42,207 nucleotides of DNA. It comes from Acidothermaceae bacterium. Lineage in GTDB: Bacteria; Actinomycetota; Actinomycetes; Acidothermales; Acidothermaceae. The notes beneath the pieces are model-generated. The model saw only the letters and a list, made by a program, of their open reading frames with translations, made no database searches and was not told the origin of the DNA. Positions 31,243 to 39,841 of this stretch are shown one piece after another (within the stretch, counting starts at the first letter, position 1; each line of letters starts with the position of its first letter). The translations under genes and the position numbers were made by a program. The stretch spans positions 1 to 42,207 of the forward strand of contig JAICYF010000004.1 of the NCBI GenBank assembly GCA_025934355.1, read 5' to 3'.

Positions 31243-32615
31243 CAGTGGTCCGATCGGTGAAGTGAGTGGGAAATCCCCGCGGTGACGAACAAAACGTCGT
31301 CAGAGACGGCGGCCAGTCGGGCGTTCAAAGCACCTAGCTCGTCTCGAAAGCGACGTCCGCTGCGGTGTTCCGGGACAATGCCGCCGCCCACCTCGTTGCT
31401 CACCGCGACGACTCGTGCGTGCGTCGCGCTCCACGCCTCGACGAGATCGTCGATTGTCGCGGCCAACGCGGCATCCGCGGCTTTGGCCGCGATCTCGTCG
31501 GACGCCGACCACAGCCCGATGTCATCGATCATCCGCGACAGCCACAATGTCAAGCAGTCAATGAGCATCGGCGGATCGTCGGCCTTTCGCGTGCGCAACA
31601 ACTCGGCCAGCGACGTGGTGGTGACCGTCGTCCACGAAGCCGGACGACGTGCGCGATGTGCTGCGATCCGGGCCGTCCACTCCGGGTCGTCGTTGTTCTC
31701 GGACGACGTGGCCACGTAACACACTGACGGTTCGGCAGCCAGCATCCGCTCCGCCGCGGCGGATTTGCCCGACCGTGCGCCGCCGAGCACAAGAACGCGC
31801 TGCGGACGTGCACGCAGCGGTGACGGGGCGCCGACTTGGATCACGTCGCCGTCGATGGGCAACTCAGCGCCCCAGGCCGCGAGACGCCCACGCAACACGG
31901 ACGGTCGCGGATTGCCATGGCCGAGATGAATCGCGAGGACGCGGCTGTCGTCGTCGATGGCGTGGTGTGTGCGGAGGCGCTGCAGGGTCAGCGGAAACGT
32001 GGTCAGGTCGTGGTGCCGACCGCTCGCGTGCGTTGTGTTGTCACCCCAGCTCTCTTCGAGCAACACGAGGTCGTATCTGGCGTCGTCCGGGGTGTCGAAT
32101 CCCGGGCCGGTGTCGGTGGCGTAGAGCAACCGTCGTCCGTCAGGGGAAGTGATGTCGTAGAGGAGCGCGCCGTCACTGTCGTGCTCAGCCGCGAGCGTGC
32201 GCACGACGTAACCGTCGAGGGTGACGATCTCGCCTGGCAGCAAAGGGCGGAAGACCACGTCCGGATCGTCCGGCGGCAACCACATCGCCAGGGCGTCGAG
32301 CGCGGAGCGCGGCCCGAACACGTCGAGGGGCTCGGTGACGCCGGCCCAGCGTCGCCAGAGCAGCGCGGCGCCGTTCGCATGGTCGTGATGGTCGTGCGTG
32401 ACAAGCACGTGCCGCACGCGCTCGAGTCCGACGCCGAAGCGCACCGCCGAACGCGGGACGTCTTGCCCGCAGTCGAGCAGCAGCACGCCGTCGATCAACG
32501 CACTGCTGTGGGCGCGGATCTCGCCCTCCGCGGCAGCCGCGTAGCACGACGCGCAGGTGCAGAACGGATGCGGCCAGCCCGATCCGCCACCGGTGCCCAG
32601 GAGAGTGACTTCCAA
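31242..32615 (-). CDS. cobU: Fusion: N-terminal MBL-fold hydrolase plus C-terminal adenosylcobinamide kinase/guanylyltransferase (CobU)
   Basis: [13 protein letters not shown]; CobU P-loop [18 protein letters not shown] and [27 protein letters not shown] start. Confidence 0.93.
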   Translation of the reverse strand: MEVTLLGTGGGSGWPHPFCTCASCYAAAAEGEIRAHSSALIDGVLLLDCGQDVPRSAVRFGVGLERVRHVLVTHDHHDHANGAALLWRRWAGVTEPLDVFGPRSALDALAMWLPPDDPDVVFRPLLPGEIVTLDGYVVRTLAAEHDSDGALLYDITSPDGRRLLYATDTGPGFDTPDDARYDLVLLEESWGDNTTHASGRHHDLTTFPLTLQRLRTHHAIDDDSRVLAIHLGHGNPRPSVLRGRLAAWGAELPIDGDVIQVGAPSPLRARPQRVLVLGGARSGKSAAAERMLAAEPSVCYVATSSENNDDPEWTARIAAHRARRPASWTTVTTTSLAELLRTRKADDPPMLIDCLTLWLSRMIDDIGLWSASDEIAAKAADAALAATIDDLVEAWSATHARVVAVSNEVGGGIVPEHRSGRRFRDELGALNARLAAVSDDVLFVTAGISHSLHRSDH

Positions 32616-32620
32616 TGCCC

Positions 32621-33457
32621 TCAGCGACTTTCGGCGAACTCAGGGACCACGTCGAATGCCGCCTTGCGAGCCGCTCGACGCAATGCCGACAGCACCGGGC
32701 GTCCAGCGACCAACACCAACGCGGCATTCGCCGCCGCCCTGGGAATGTCGAAACCGAGCGACGTCGTCAGGTAAAAGGCCCAGAAGTGGTGCAGGTTCGT
32801 GAGCCAACTTTGCCCTGGCACGTAGGAAATCTGCGGCGACAAACCAGTCGTGCTGAACGGCCAGAACCACAGATCGGTGATCGCGCCGTACACCAGACCG
32901 GCCACCGCGCCGTACGCCGCGAGCAGCAGCACCTCGAGGCGGCCTGTCGCCCGCGGCAGACATCCCGCGAACAGGCCGGTCCAGCCGGCCGCCAACATCT
33001 GGAAGGGCAACCAAGGACCGACGCCGCCGGTCAGCAGCGCGCTGCCGAACAACGTCAACGTCCCGAGCGTGAAACCGAATCCACGGCCAAGCACTCGCCC
33101 GGCGGGCATCAGCAAGAAGAACACGGGAGACGCGCCGGTCACGTCGCCGCCAAGCATGCGCAACGCGGCGCCGCAGGCAGCCAGCACCCCGAGCAGGGCG
33201 ATCGCCTTTGCGTCGATGCCACCTTCGGAGATCTCCGCGAGCACCACAATCAGGAGCAGCGGCAGGACAACAAGAAATATCCAGGGCGCGTCGGTCGAAT
33301 GCGCTACTCCGGACGACGACGGGCGCCGCAGCAAGAACGGCCAAGCGAAGGCGAAAATGCCGACCAGGCTGGCGATCGCTAGCGACACGGCCGAGCGTGG
33401 GCGGAGCCGGATCGCTCGCGTCGTCCGCGCTGTTGAGTGAACGGCGATTGTCGTCAC
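32621..33457 (-). CDS. ECF transporter S component (putative cobalamin/corrinoid specificity)
   Basis: Multi-TM protein in ECF T/A operon with cob genes; GTG at 33457 overlaps TGA of upstream ATPase gene. Confidence 0.82.
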   Translation of the reverse strand: MTTIAVHSTARTTRAIRLRPRSAVSLAIASLVGIFAFAWPFLLRRPSSSGVAHSTDAPWIFLVVLPLLLIVVLAEISEGGIDAKAIALLGVLAACGAALRMLGGDVTGASPVFFLLMPAGRVLGRGFGFTLGTLTLFGSALLTGGVGPWLPFQMLAAGWTGLFAGCLPRATGRLEVLLLAAYGAVAGLVYGAITDLWFWPFSTTGLSPQISYVPGQSWLTNLHHFWAFYLTTSLGFDIPRAAANAALVLVAGRPVLSALRRAARKAAFDVVPEFAESR

Positions 33458-35061
33458 AGCGCGCCCGTCTCGAGCCCCGCGCGTACTTGCGCGACGGTCA
33501 ACCACGGCAGGGGGTGCAGAATCTTCGCGACTTGCGGCGCGAACGCAGGCGACGCTGTCACCACTTCATCGGTTGGACCGTCGGCCACGATCTCGCCATC
33601 GGCCAATACCACCGTTCGGGTGGCGACGTCAGCCGCCAACTCGACGTCATGCGTCGCAATGACGATCGCGGTTCCGCCGTCGGCATACTCGCGCAACACG
33701 TTGACCAGCAGAGCTTTCGCCGGATAGTCAAGCCCGCGGGTCGGTTCGTCGAGCAGCAGCAACGGCGGTGCGGCGGCCAGCACCAGCGCGAGCGCGACGG
33801 CAAGCCGCTGCCCTTCCGACAAATCCCGCGGATGCGACGCGAGGTCGAGGTCGGGCGAAAGCCGAGCCAACAGGCGTTGCGCGCGTGCACCGTGACCGTC
33901 GGCGTTCAATTCGTCGAGCACAGACTCCGCGCAGAACAGGTCGGCGGGTTCCTGCGGCACCAGCCCGACGAGCCGCACGATCTCGGACGACGCGAGCCGG
34001 TGCGGCTGCTTTCCGTCGACGGCCAACTCGCCGCGCGCGGGGCTGAGCAACCCGACAAGGCTCGCCAGCAGCGTCGACTTTCCGGCGCCGTTGCGGCCCA
34101 TCAACGCGACCACCTCGCCAGCCGCGACATCGAGGTCGACCCCGGCGAGTGCGACGACGTCGTCATATCGGACGACGAGATCGCGGGCGCGCGCGACGAC
34201 GTTGCCGACGTTGCCGACGTTGCGACCGGGTTGCGGCGGTTTGCCCAGGCGGGCAAGCCGTTCCTTGAGCGGCGCCGCGGCCCGACGTGCGTCGCGCACG
34301 GACAGGGGCAGGGGCTGCCAACCGGCGAGGCGGCCGAGTTCAACGACCGGAGGCGCCACCTGCGCGCGCGTCATCGCCGCCACCGGCGAACCGTCGACGA
34401 CGGCGCCTTCGGTCGAGACCTGCAGCACGCGATCGGCGTACTGCACCACGCGTTCGAGGCGATGCTCGGCCATGACGACCGTCATGCCGAGGTCGTGCAC
34501 CAGTCGGGTCAGCGCTGCCAAAACCTCTTCGGCGGCAGGCGGATCGAGCGCTGAGGTCGGTTCGTCGAGCACCAGCACCCGCGGACCCGCCGTAAGCACC
34601 GAGCCGATCGCAACCCGTTGTTGCTGGCCCGACGACAACTCGACGAGCGGACGGTCGCGAAGCAGCGAAAGGCCCAGTAGGTCAAGGGTTTCCTCGACCC
34701 GCCGACGCATCACGGCAGCCTCGAAGCCGAGCGACTCCATCGCGTACGCGAGCTCTTCCTCGACCGTGTCGGTGACGAAACCGCTGAGCGGGTCTTGGCC
34801 CACGTAGCCGACGACGTCGGCTAACTCACGCGGTGGGTTATGCCGGGTGTCGCGGCCCTCGACGCTGACCCGGCCGGTGAGGGTGCCGCCGGTGAAGTGC
34901 GGCACCAACCCGTTGATCGCGCGCAAGAACGTCGACTTGCCAGCGCCGGTGCGTCCGATGACGAGCACCAGTTCGCCGTCCGGTATGTCAAGGTCGACGT
35001 CGCGCAGCGTCGCGGTTTCGGCTTCTGCGTAACGGAAACACACGTGTTCGAAGCGAATCAC
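33454..35061 (-). CDS. ECF transporter ATP-binding protein, two fused ATPase domains (CbiO-CbiO type)
   Basis: Two Walker A motifs (GRTGAGKSTFL, GRNGAGKSTLL), signature motifs and Walker B. GTG start at 35061; ORF-track start 35790 is too early. Confidence 0.94.
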   Translation of the reverse strand: MIRFEHVCFRYAEAETATLRDVDLDIPDGELVLVIGRTGAGKSTFLRAINGLVPHFTGGTLTGRVSVEGRDTRHNPPRELADVVGYVGQDPLSGFVTDTVEEELAYAMESLGFEAAVMRRRVEETLDLLGLSLLRDRPLVELSSGQQQRVAIGSVLTAGPRVLVLDEPTSALDPPAAEEVLAALTRLVHDLGMTVVMAEHRLERVVQYADRVLQVSTEGAVVDGSPVAAMTRAQVAPPVVELGRLAGWQPLPLSVRDARRAAAPLKERLARLGKPPQPGRNVGNVGNVVARARDLVVRYDDVVALAGVDLDVAAGEVVALMGRNGAGKSTLLASLVGLLSPARGELAVDGKQPHRLASSEIVRLVGLVPQEPADLFCAESVLDELNADGHGARAQRLLARLSPDLDLASHPRDLSEGQRLAVALALVLAAAPPLLLLDEPTRGLDYPAKALLVNVLREYADGGTAIVIATHDVELAADVATRTVVLADGEIVADGPTDEVVTASPAFAPQVAKILHPLPWLTVAQVRAGLETGAL

Positions 35062-36155
35062 CGAGCCGCTCCGATCAACTCGCCGGTCTCGACCTGACGC
35101 GCCTGTGGCCGCGGCTTTGTCGACAGCAAGGCCGGAACCAGCGCGAGCGCGATGCCAGCCACGGCCGGCCATGGCAGTGCGGGCGCGACAATCGGATAGG
35201 CGCTGGTGTGCAGCGATCCCGGTGCGACCCGGCCGGCGCCGACCACGCCGAGCGTCGCGGCGAGGCCAGATGCGATGACCAGCCATTCGGCGGCGCCCCA
35301 GGAGTCGGGCCGGTACTTGGTGCGGACGACGCCGTGCCCCCCGAGCAGCACGGCGGCGACCGCAATTCCGCTGCCACCGAGCAGCAGCGGAAGTCCAATG
35401 ACGGCGGGGGAACCGGTGGCGAGCAGACCGTACATGGCCGCCGCCACGGCCAGCAGACCGATCAAGAGTGCGGACGACGTGGCGCGGCGCCGCGCCGCGG
35501 AAACCACGCCGCGCCGGCCGAAGCCCCGAGAATCCATCGCGGCGGCAAGCTCGATTGAGCTTTCCAGCCCGTCTTGCAGCACAGGCAGCGCGCTTGCGAC
35601 CCAGCCGCGCAGGCCGGACGTCGATTTGCCGCGCAGCCGTCGGGCCCGCCGCACCCGCGAGCCTGCGAGCACCAACTGCGGGGCGAACGACATCGCGACG
35701 GTGACCGCGACGCCGAGCTCGTACAAGGCGCCGGGCAGCGAACGCAGCAACCGGCGCGGACTGGCCAGCGAGTTCGCCGCACCCAGGCAAATCAGCAGGG
35801 TGGCAAGTTGCAGGCCGCCGTAACTGGCCGAGACTAACGACTCGGCCGTGACGGCGCCGCCGATGCGTAAGCCCGCCAGCGCAGAAGGCAACGGCACGCT
35901 CGGCAGTCGCACGAGCACGTGCCCTGGGAGCGGGCTGCTGAAGAGCGCTTCGAAAAGCAGCCGCATCGCGAGCACCAGCAGGCCGAGCCGCAAGAAGAAG
36001 CCGAACGCGCGGCCTTGGGTTCTACGGCCAGCCACGACGAACGCCGCGACTCCGAGTAAAAGCCCTAGCAGCAGGGGATTTGTGGTGCGAGTCGCCGCGG
36101 TGGCGAGCAGCAAGGCCCACGCCCACCACGCGCCGGGATGTAACGACTTCGTCAT
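35058..36155 (-). CDS. ECF transporter T component (CbiQ-type)
   Basis: Hydrophobic protein with the 'AAAMDSRGFG' motif and 'ARRLRG' coupling region. Confidence 0.92.
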   Translation of the reverse strand: MTKSLHPGAWWAWALLLATAATRTTNPLLLGLLLGVAAFVVAGRRTQGRAFGFFLRLGLLVLAMRLLFEALFSSPLPGHVLVRLPSVPLPSALAGLRIGGAVTAESLVSASYGGLQLATLLICLGAANSLASPRRLLRSLPGALYELGVAVTVAMSFAPQLVLAGSRVRRARRLRGKSTSGLRGWVASALPVLQDGLESSIELAAAMDSRGFGRRGVVSAARRRATSSALLIGLLAVAAAMYGLLATGSPAVIGLPLLLGGSGIAVAAVLLGGHGVVRTKYRPDSWGAAEWLVIASGLAATLGVVGAGRVAPGSLHTSAYPIVAPALPWPAVAGIALALVPALLSTKPRPQARQVETGELIGAAR

Positions 36156-37018
36156 CGCCGAGCGCCCAACCCGCGCACGATGGCGGCGACGGCGAGCCCG
36201 AGAACCAACACGACGCCGATAACCGCGGCGGTCGGGAACGTCTTGTTGGACGGCTTTTTCAGATCGCTGAGGGTGGCCACCGACTCGCTTGCAGCGGTGC
36301 TCGGCGGTACCGCGCTAGAACTGAGGGCAACCGTTGACTCAAGCGTCGCCGTTGTCGTCGGCGCTGGCGCCGACGCGGCCGGTTGATCGGCCGGCACCGT
36401 CGCCGCAGGCGTCGGCGTCGCGGTTGCCGTTATTTTCGCCGGCGCGGGCGCTTTCGGGCTGGCGGATTTCGCGGCCGTCGGCTTGGGCGCGGCAACAACG
36501 TCGGCGCACTCCGACTTGGGATATCCGCTGATGCCGCAGATCAAGCCTTGGCCGATCCGGACGTTCGCAGCGCCAACCGCCGCGTCAAGCACGTCGACTC
36601 CGCTGGCGCCGTCAGCGACTAGGACGCAACCGGTGACGACGTTCGCCGGCGGATGTTCGCCCGCGGGCGCGTCGTCCGCGACACCAAAGTCGAGCACGAC
36701 GCCGACCCGTACCTTGCCTGCCGTGGCTGGCTGTGATGCGCACAGTTTTGCGAAATCGGGAGCCACTCTCGGCGTGAGGCCGCCGGACCGATCGGCCTGG
36801 ATCGCAAACCGCCAGCCCTGCACCTCACCGTCCTGCGGATGTTCCGACGCGGGCCCGCGTTGGGAGTACGACCATGCCGCGGCATTGGGCGGCGAGACGT
36901 AGTAGGTCCAGTACCGATAAGCGGTCGCGGCGTTCGCCGTCCGGCTAAAACTCGCGACCGCGACGACGAGCGCGAGCGCGACGAGGATCGCGCCCGCGCA
37001 TCGCCGTCCGAGACTCAC
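36152..37018 (-). CDS. SCO2322-family secreted, C-terminally membrane-anchored protein
   Basis: Signal peptide; YRYWTYYVSPPNAAAWSYSQRGPASEHPQDGEVQGWRFAI; Pro/Ala/Thr-rich stalk; C-terminal TM plus RGLGARR. GTG start. Confidence 0.85.
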   Translation of the reverse strand: MSLGRRCAGAILVALALVVAVASFSRTANAATAYRYWTYYVSPPNAAAWSYSQRGPASEHPQDGEVQGWRFAIQADRSGGLTPRVAPDFAKLCASQPATAGKVRVGVVLDFGVADDAPAGEHPPANVVTGCVLVADGASGVDVLDAAVGAANVRIGQGLICGISGYPKSECADVVAAPKPTAAKSASPKAPAPAKITATATPTPAATVPADQPAASAPAPTTTATLESTVALSSSAVPPSTAASESVATLSDLKKPSNKTFPTAAVIGVVLVLGLAVAAIVRGLGARR

Positions 37019-38235
37019 GACGTGGCGCCCTTGCCGAAACGTCGGCTGACAAACAACACCGCGCCGCCAAGCAAAATCAACGCGGCGCCGACGCCGGCGG
37101 TCGCCGCGACGTCCCTCGCGCCGGTCATCGGCAGCGTCGCGGTTGGCGTGGCAACGGGCGTGGGTGTCGCCGAGGGTGTTGAACTCGGGGCGGCCGCGCG
37201 CTCGCTGTTTGTCAGCGCGGCGATTAGGTCGAGACCGCCGAAGTTCGTCGGATCGACGCCGGTCGCGTGCGCGACAAGGAGCAGCGTGGCTGACGCACCG
37301 GCGCCCGTCGCGGCGTAGGACTTCGCGTTCGCCTGCAGCGCGGCGAGCCCGGCGTTAAACGCGTCGGCGCCTTGCCCGGCCGCCGCGAGGTCAAGCACCG
37401 CGTTCGCCGTCGTCGTCCAGTCGGTGCCGCTGCCGAGCGAGGACGGGATGGCACCCTTCGCGTTCATCAATCGGGTCGCGACATACGAAACCGCCGCTAA
37501 GGCGGACGACGTGGCGTCGGTGGGATCAGTGCATGTCGGCACGGTCGCCGCCGGAGTCGCTGGAGCGACAGTCAGCGATTTGCCGAGCTGCCCGAGCAAC
37601 GCCTGGACGGTCGCGTAATCATTGGCAGCAAGGGTTTTCTCGGTCTGGAAGTCGAACGCGCCACCACCCGTCGCGGCGCATGCGAGTTGGATAGATCGCA
37701 GGTAGTCGTCAGCAGTCTTACCGCTGTTGGTGACGGTCGAGGGATCCACACCAAGCGCAGCAAGGGCGCTCAGGGCAAGCCCGGTGGAGTTCGCGTCGGA
37801 GGCTGGAGCGCCAAATGCCGCGCTGTCGTAGAAGCCGCCGTCAGGGAGCTGGAACTTCTTCAACGCAGCCAGCGCGGTGTCGGTGGGTTTGTGCAGGGCG
37901 GCGAGGGCTTGGATCGCGGCCGCGGTCGCGTTCTCGTCCTCCCTCTTCGGGTCGCACGGCTTGCTGGTGTCGGCCCGGTAGGCGGCGAATCCGCCATCGG
38001 AGCATTGCTGGGCCAGCAGCCAGCTGATCGCGTTCGCGTCAGGGGTGTGGCCGGTCGCCAGCAGCCCGACCATCGCCAGGCTTTGCCGGTAAACGCCGTC
38101 GTACGTGGGGTCTTGGACGCCGAAAAGCCCGACGTCCGTGCTGCTGGTGGCGGCGAGCGCGGGCGTGGCGGCGCCTAGCGCGAGGGCCGCGCAAGCGGTT
38201 GCGGCGAGCGCAAGCCGGGCCGAACGTGCGGGCAT
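37015..38235 (-). CDS. Surface prenyltransferase/squalene-oxidase-repeat protein with LPMTG sorting signal
   Basis: Signal peptide MPARSARLALAATACAALALGAATPALA; QCSDGGFAA / QLPDGGFYD repeats; C-terminal LPMTG-TM-RRFGK. Start at 38235 with AGAGGAAG upstream. Confidence 0.9.
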   Translation of the reverse strand: MPARSARLALAATACAALALGAATPALAATSSTDVGLFGVQDPTYDGVYRQSLAMVGLLATGHTPDANAISWLLAQQCSDGGFAAYRADTSKPCDPKREDENATAAAIQALAALHKPTDTALAALKKFQLPDGGFYDSAAFGAPASDANSTGLALSALAALGVDPSTVTNSGKTADDYLRSIQLACAATGGGAFDFQTEKTLAANDYATVQALLGQLGKSLTVAPATPAATVPTCTDPTDATSSALAAVSYVATRLMNAKGAIPSSLGSGTDWTTTANAVLDLAAAGQGADAFNAGLAALQANAKSYAATGAGASATLLLVAHATGVDPTNFGGLDLIAALTNSERAAAPSSTPSATPTPVATPTATLPMTGARDVAATAGVGAALILLGGAVLFVSRRFGKGATS

Positions 38236-38304
38236 GTGCTTCCTCTCGGGGACGGGTCGGCGCCCGCGAACAGCGAGACCCGCGGCCGGCCCGAACATGA
38301 CAAA

Positions 38305-38333
38305 CCCCACGAAGCCTGAGCGGCGACGTGGGG
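38305..38333 (-). terminator. Terminator-like hairpin in the riboswitch expression platform
   Basis: Minus strand CCCCACG-N15-CGTGGGG followed by TTTG; lies between aptamer and start codon. Confidence 0.55.
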
Positions 38334-38398
38334 GCGAGGTCGGGCCGGGTGACCCGGGCTCCGCCCCGCGAACCTCGACGGAAATAAGGAGCCTCTTC

Positions 38399-38516
38399 GC
38401 GCCCGGCAGGTACTCCGGCTCGCCGCTGCCTCTCGCTCGCTCTCGCGCGATTGGTGGCGGCCTACGGTTGCGGGTCAGCGCCGGATTCAGACCGGCTTCC
38501 CCTGCACATCGGACGC
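38399..38516 (-). ncRNA. Cobalamin riboswitch aptamer
   Basis: Minus strand: GGGGAAGCCGGTCTGAATCCGGCGCTGACCCGCAACCGTAGG ... GAGCCGGAGTACCTGCCGGGC, matching conserved cobalamin riboswitch blocks; P1 GCGTCC/GGGCGC closes it. Confidence 0.92.
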
Positions 38517-38600
38517 GTCTTCAGTTGTTTTCCGCGCTGAGCAAACCACGCCGTCGGTGGTGAAGTCAAAGAGCCTCGGCTTCGCGGTAGCGTTCGGCTC

Positions 38601-38819
38601 ATGGGATGGACTTGGCGGTACGAAAGCGCGGACGGCGAGCCTGTCGGCCCTCTTGACCTTCCGCCGGCGGAGACGTTCCCCACTCAGTCGGACGCCGAGT
38701 CGTGGCTGGGGGAGGAGTGGCGCGGGTTGCTCGCCGGAGGGGTCGCCCGGGTGAGCCTGCTCGAGGACGACCGGGTCGTCTACGGCCCGATGAGCCTCGA
38801 CCCGCACGACGGCGGGTGA
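38601..38819 (+). CDS. Small conserved hypothetical protein
   Basis: 72-aa ORF MGWTWRYESADGEPVGPLDLPPAETFPTQSDAESWLGEEWRGL; GTGA-coupled to the next gene. Confidence 0.75.
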   Translation: MGWTWRYESADGEPVGPLDLPPAETFPTQSDAESWLGEEWRGLLAGGVARVSLLEDDRVVYGPMSLDPHDGG

Positions 38820-39331
38820 GGATCCGTCCAGCGGTTGTGTCGGACGCCGCCGTGATGGCCGCGGTGCAGGTGTCGTCCTGGCGCGACGCCTACGCCGGGC
38901 TGATGCCGCAGGATTTCCTCGATAGTCTCGACGTCGCGCGCAGGACCGAGCGGTGGAGTCGCATCCTCGCGAGCGCCGATCTGCCGCGGTCGGGCGCTTT
39001 TATCGCGGACGACGGAACAGGCGTCGTCGGCTTCGCGCACATCTGCCCCAGCCGAGACCAGCGCGCGTCGTCCGAAACCGGTGAGTTGGCGGCCATCTAT
39101 ACGCTGTCGTCGGCGTGGGGTCGCGGCGTGGGACGCGCGTTGATGACCGAGTGCGTCCAGTCGCTCGCCAGTGCGGGATTCGCGATCGCGACGTTGTGGG
39201 TGCTCGATGGCAACACTCGGGCGAGGCGCTTCTATGAGGCCGGAGGTTGGACGTTCGACGGCGAGATGCGGATCGAGCAACTGCCGGGCTTTGCGGTGCC
39301 CGAAGTGCGATACCGAAGAGCGCTCGGTTAG
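38816..39331 (+). CDS. GNAT family N-acetyltransferase
   Basis: IRPAVVSDAAVMAAVQVSSWRDAYAGLMP ... LSSAWGRGVGRALM; GTG at 38816 (ORF-track start 38702 is too early). Confidence 0.9.
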   Translation: MRIRPAVVSDAAVMAAVQVSSWRDAYAGLMPQDFLDSLDVARRTERWSRILASADLPRSGAFIADDGTGVVGFAHICPSRDQRASSETGELAAIYTLSSAWGRGVGRALMTECVQSLASAGFAIATLWVLDGNTRARRFYEAGGWTFDGEMRIEQLPGFAVPEVRYRRALG

Positions 39332-39345
39332 GGCTCGGCTTGGCG

Positions 39346-39420
39346 CTCGCGCGGGCCCGGCTCGCGCAGGTCCGGCTCGCGCAGGTCCGGCTCGCGCAGG
39401 TCCGGCTCGCGCCGGCTCGG
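39346..39420 (+). repeat. 15-bp tandem repeats (ctcgcgcaggtccgg, 3 perfect plus 2 degenerate)
   Basis: Direct reading. Confidence 0.93.
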
Positions 39421-39438
39421 ACGTACTGGGTTCCTTGG

Positions 39439-39620
39439 CGAGGCGCTTTGCTCTGAGTCATATGTTCTGAGTCACGCCACCAGCTCTGAGTCACGCCACC
39501 AGCTCTGAGTCACGCCACCAGCTCTGAGTCACGCCACCAGCTCCGGGTCACGCGCGGAAGACCTGTGGCAAATGAGCCACCCGGCGACTCAGAACTTATG
39601 ACTCAGAGCAAAGCGCCTCG
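39439..39620. repeat. 35-bp inverted-repeat-bounded element containing four 19-bp tandem repeats
   Basis: Left arm 39439-39473, right arm 39586-39620 (one mismatch); ctgagtcacgccaccagct x4 at 39467-39542. Confidence 0.93.
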
Positions 39621-39738
39621 GACGATGAAGCAGCGGCCCGCGGTCGCCATTTACTCGGCCAGCCGAGCGAAGGAATTAGCCAGCCTGTTAGACGAAACTT
39701 CGCTCGAAGAAGGACGCCCTTCTCTAACGCCCCGGACG

Positions 39739-39785
39739 TCTGACACCCCGGATGATGTCTGACACCCGGATGTCTGACACCCCGG
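39739..39785 (+). repeat. Short tandem repeat GTCTGACAC(C)CCGGAT, three copies
   Basis: Direct reading near 39739-39785. Confidence 0.85.
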
Positions 39786-39841
39786 CGTGGGGGCCCGCCG
39801 CGTGCGGACGGTCGCTGGCCGTGACGAGCGGCAGCCGCGCG

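Noticed and set aside
35062-35790. N-terminal extension of the ECF ATPase ORF
   Set aside because: Overlaps the T-component gene; native start is GTG 35061 with the GTGA overlap.
39467-39542. CRISPR array from 19-bp direct repeats
   Set aside because: Repeats are head-to-tail with no spacers and no cas genes nearby.
39565-39762. 65-aa plus-strand ORF
   Set aside because: Runs through inverted repeat and tandem repeat DNA; no SD or recognisable domain.
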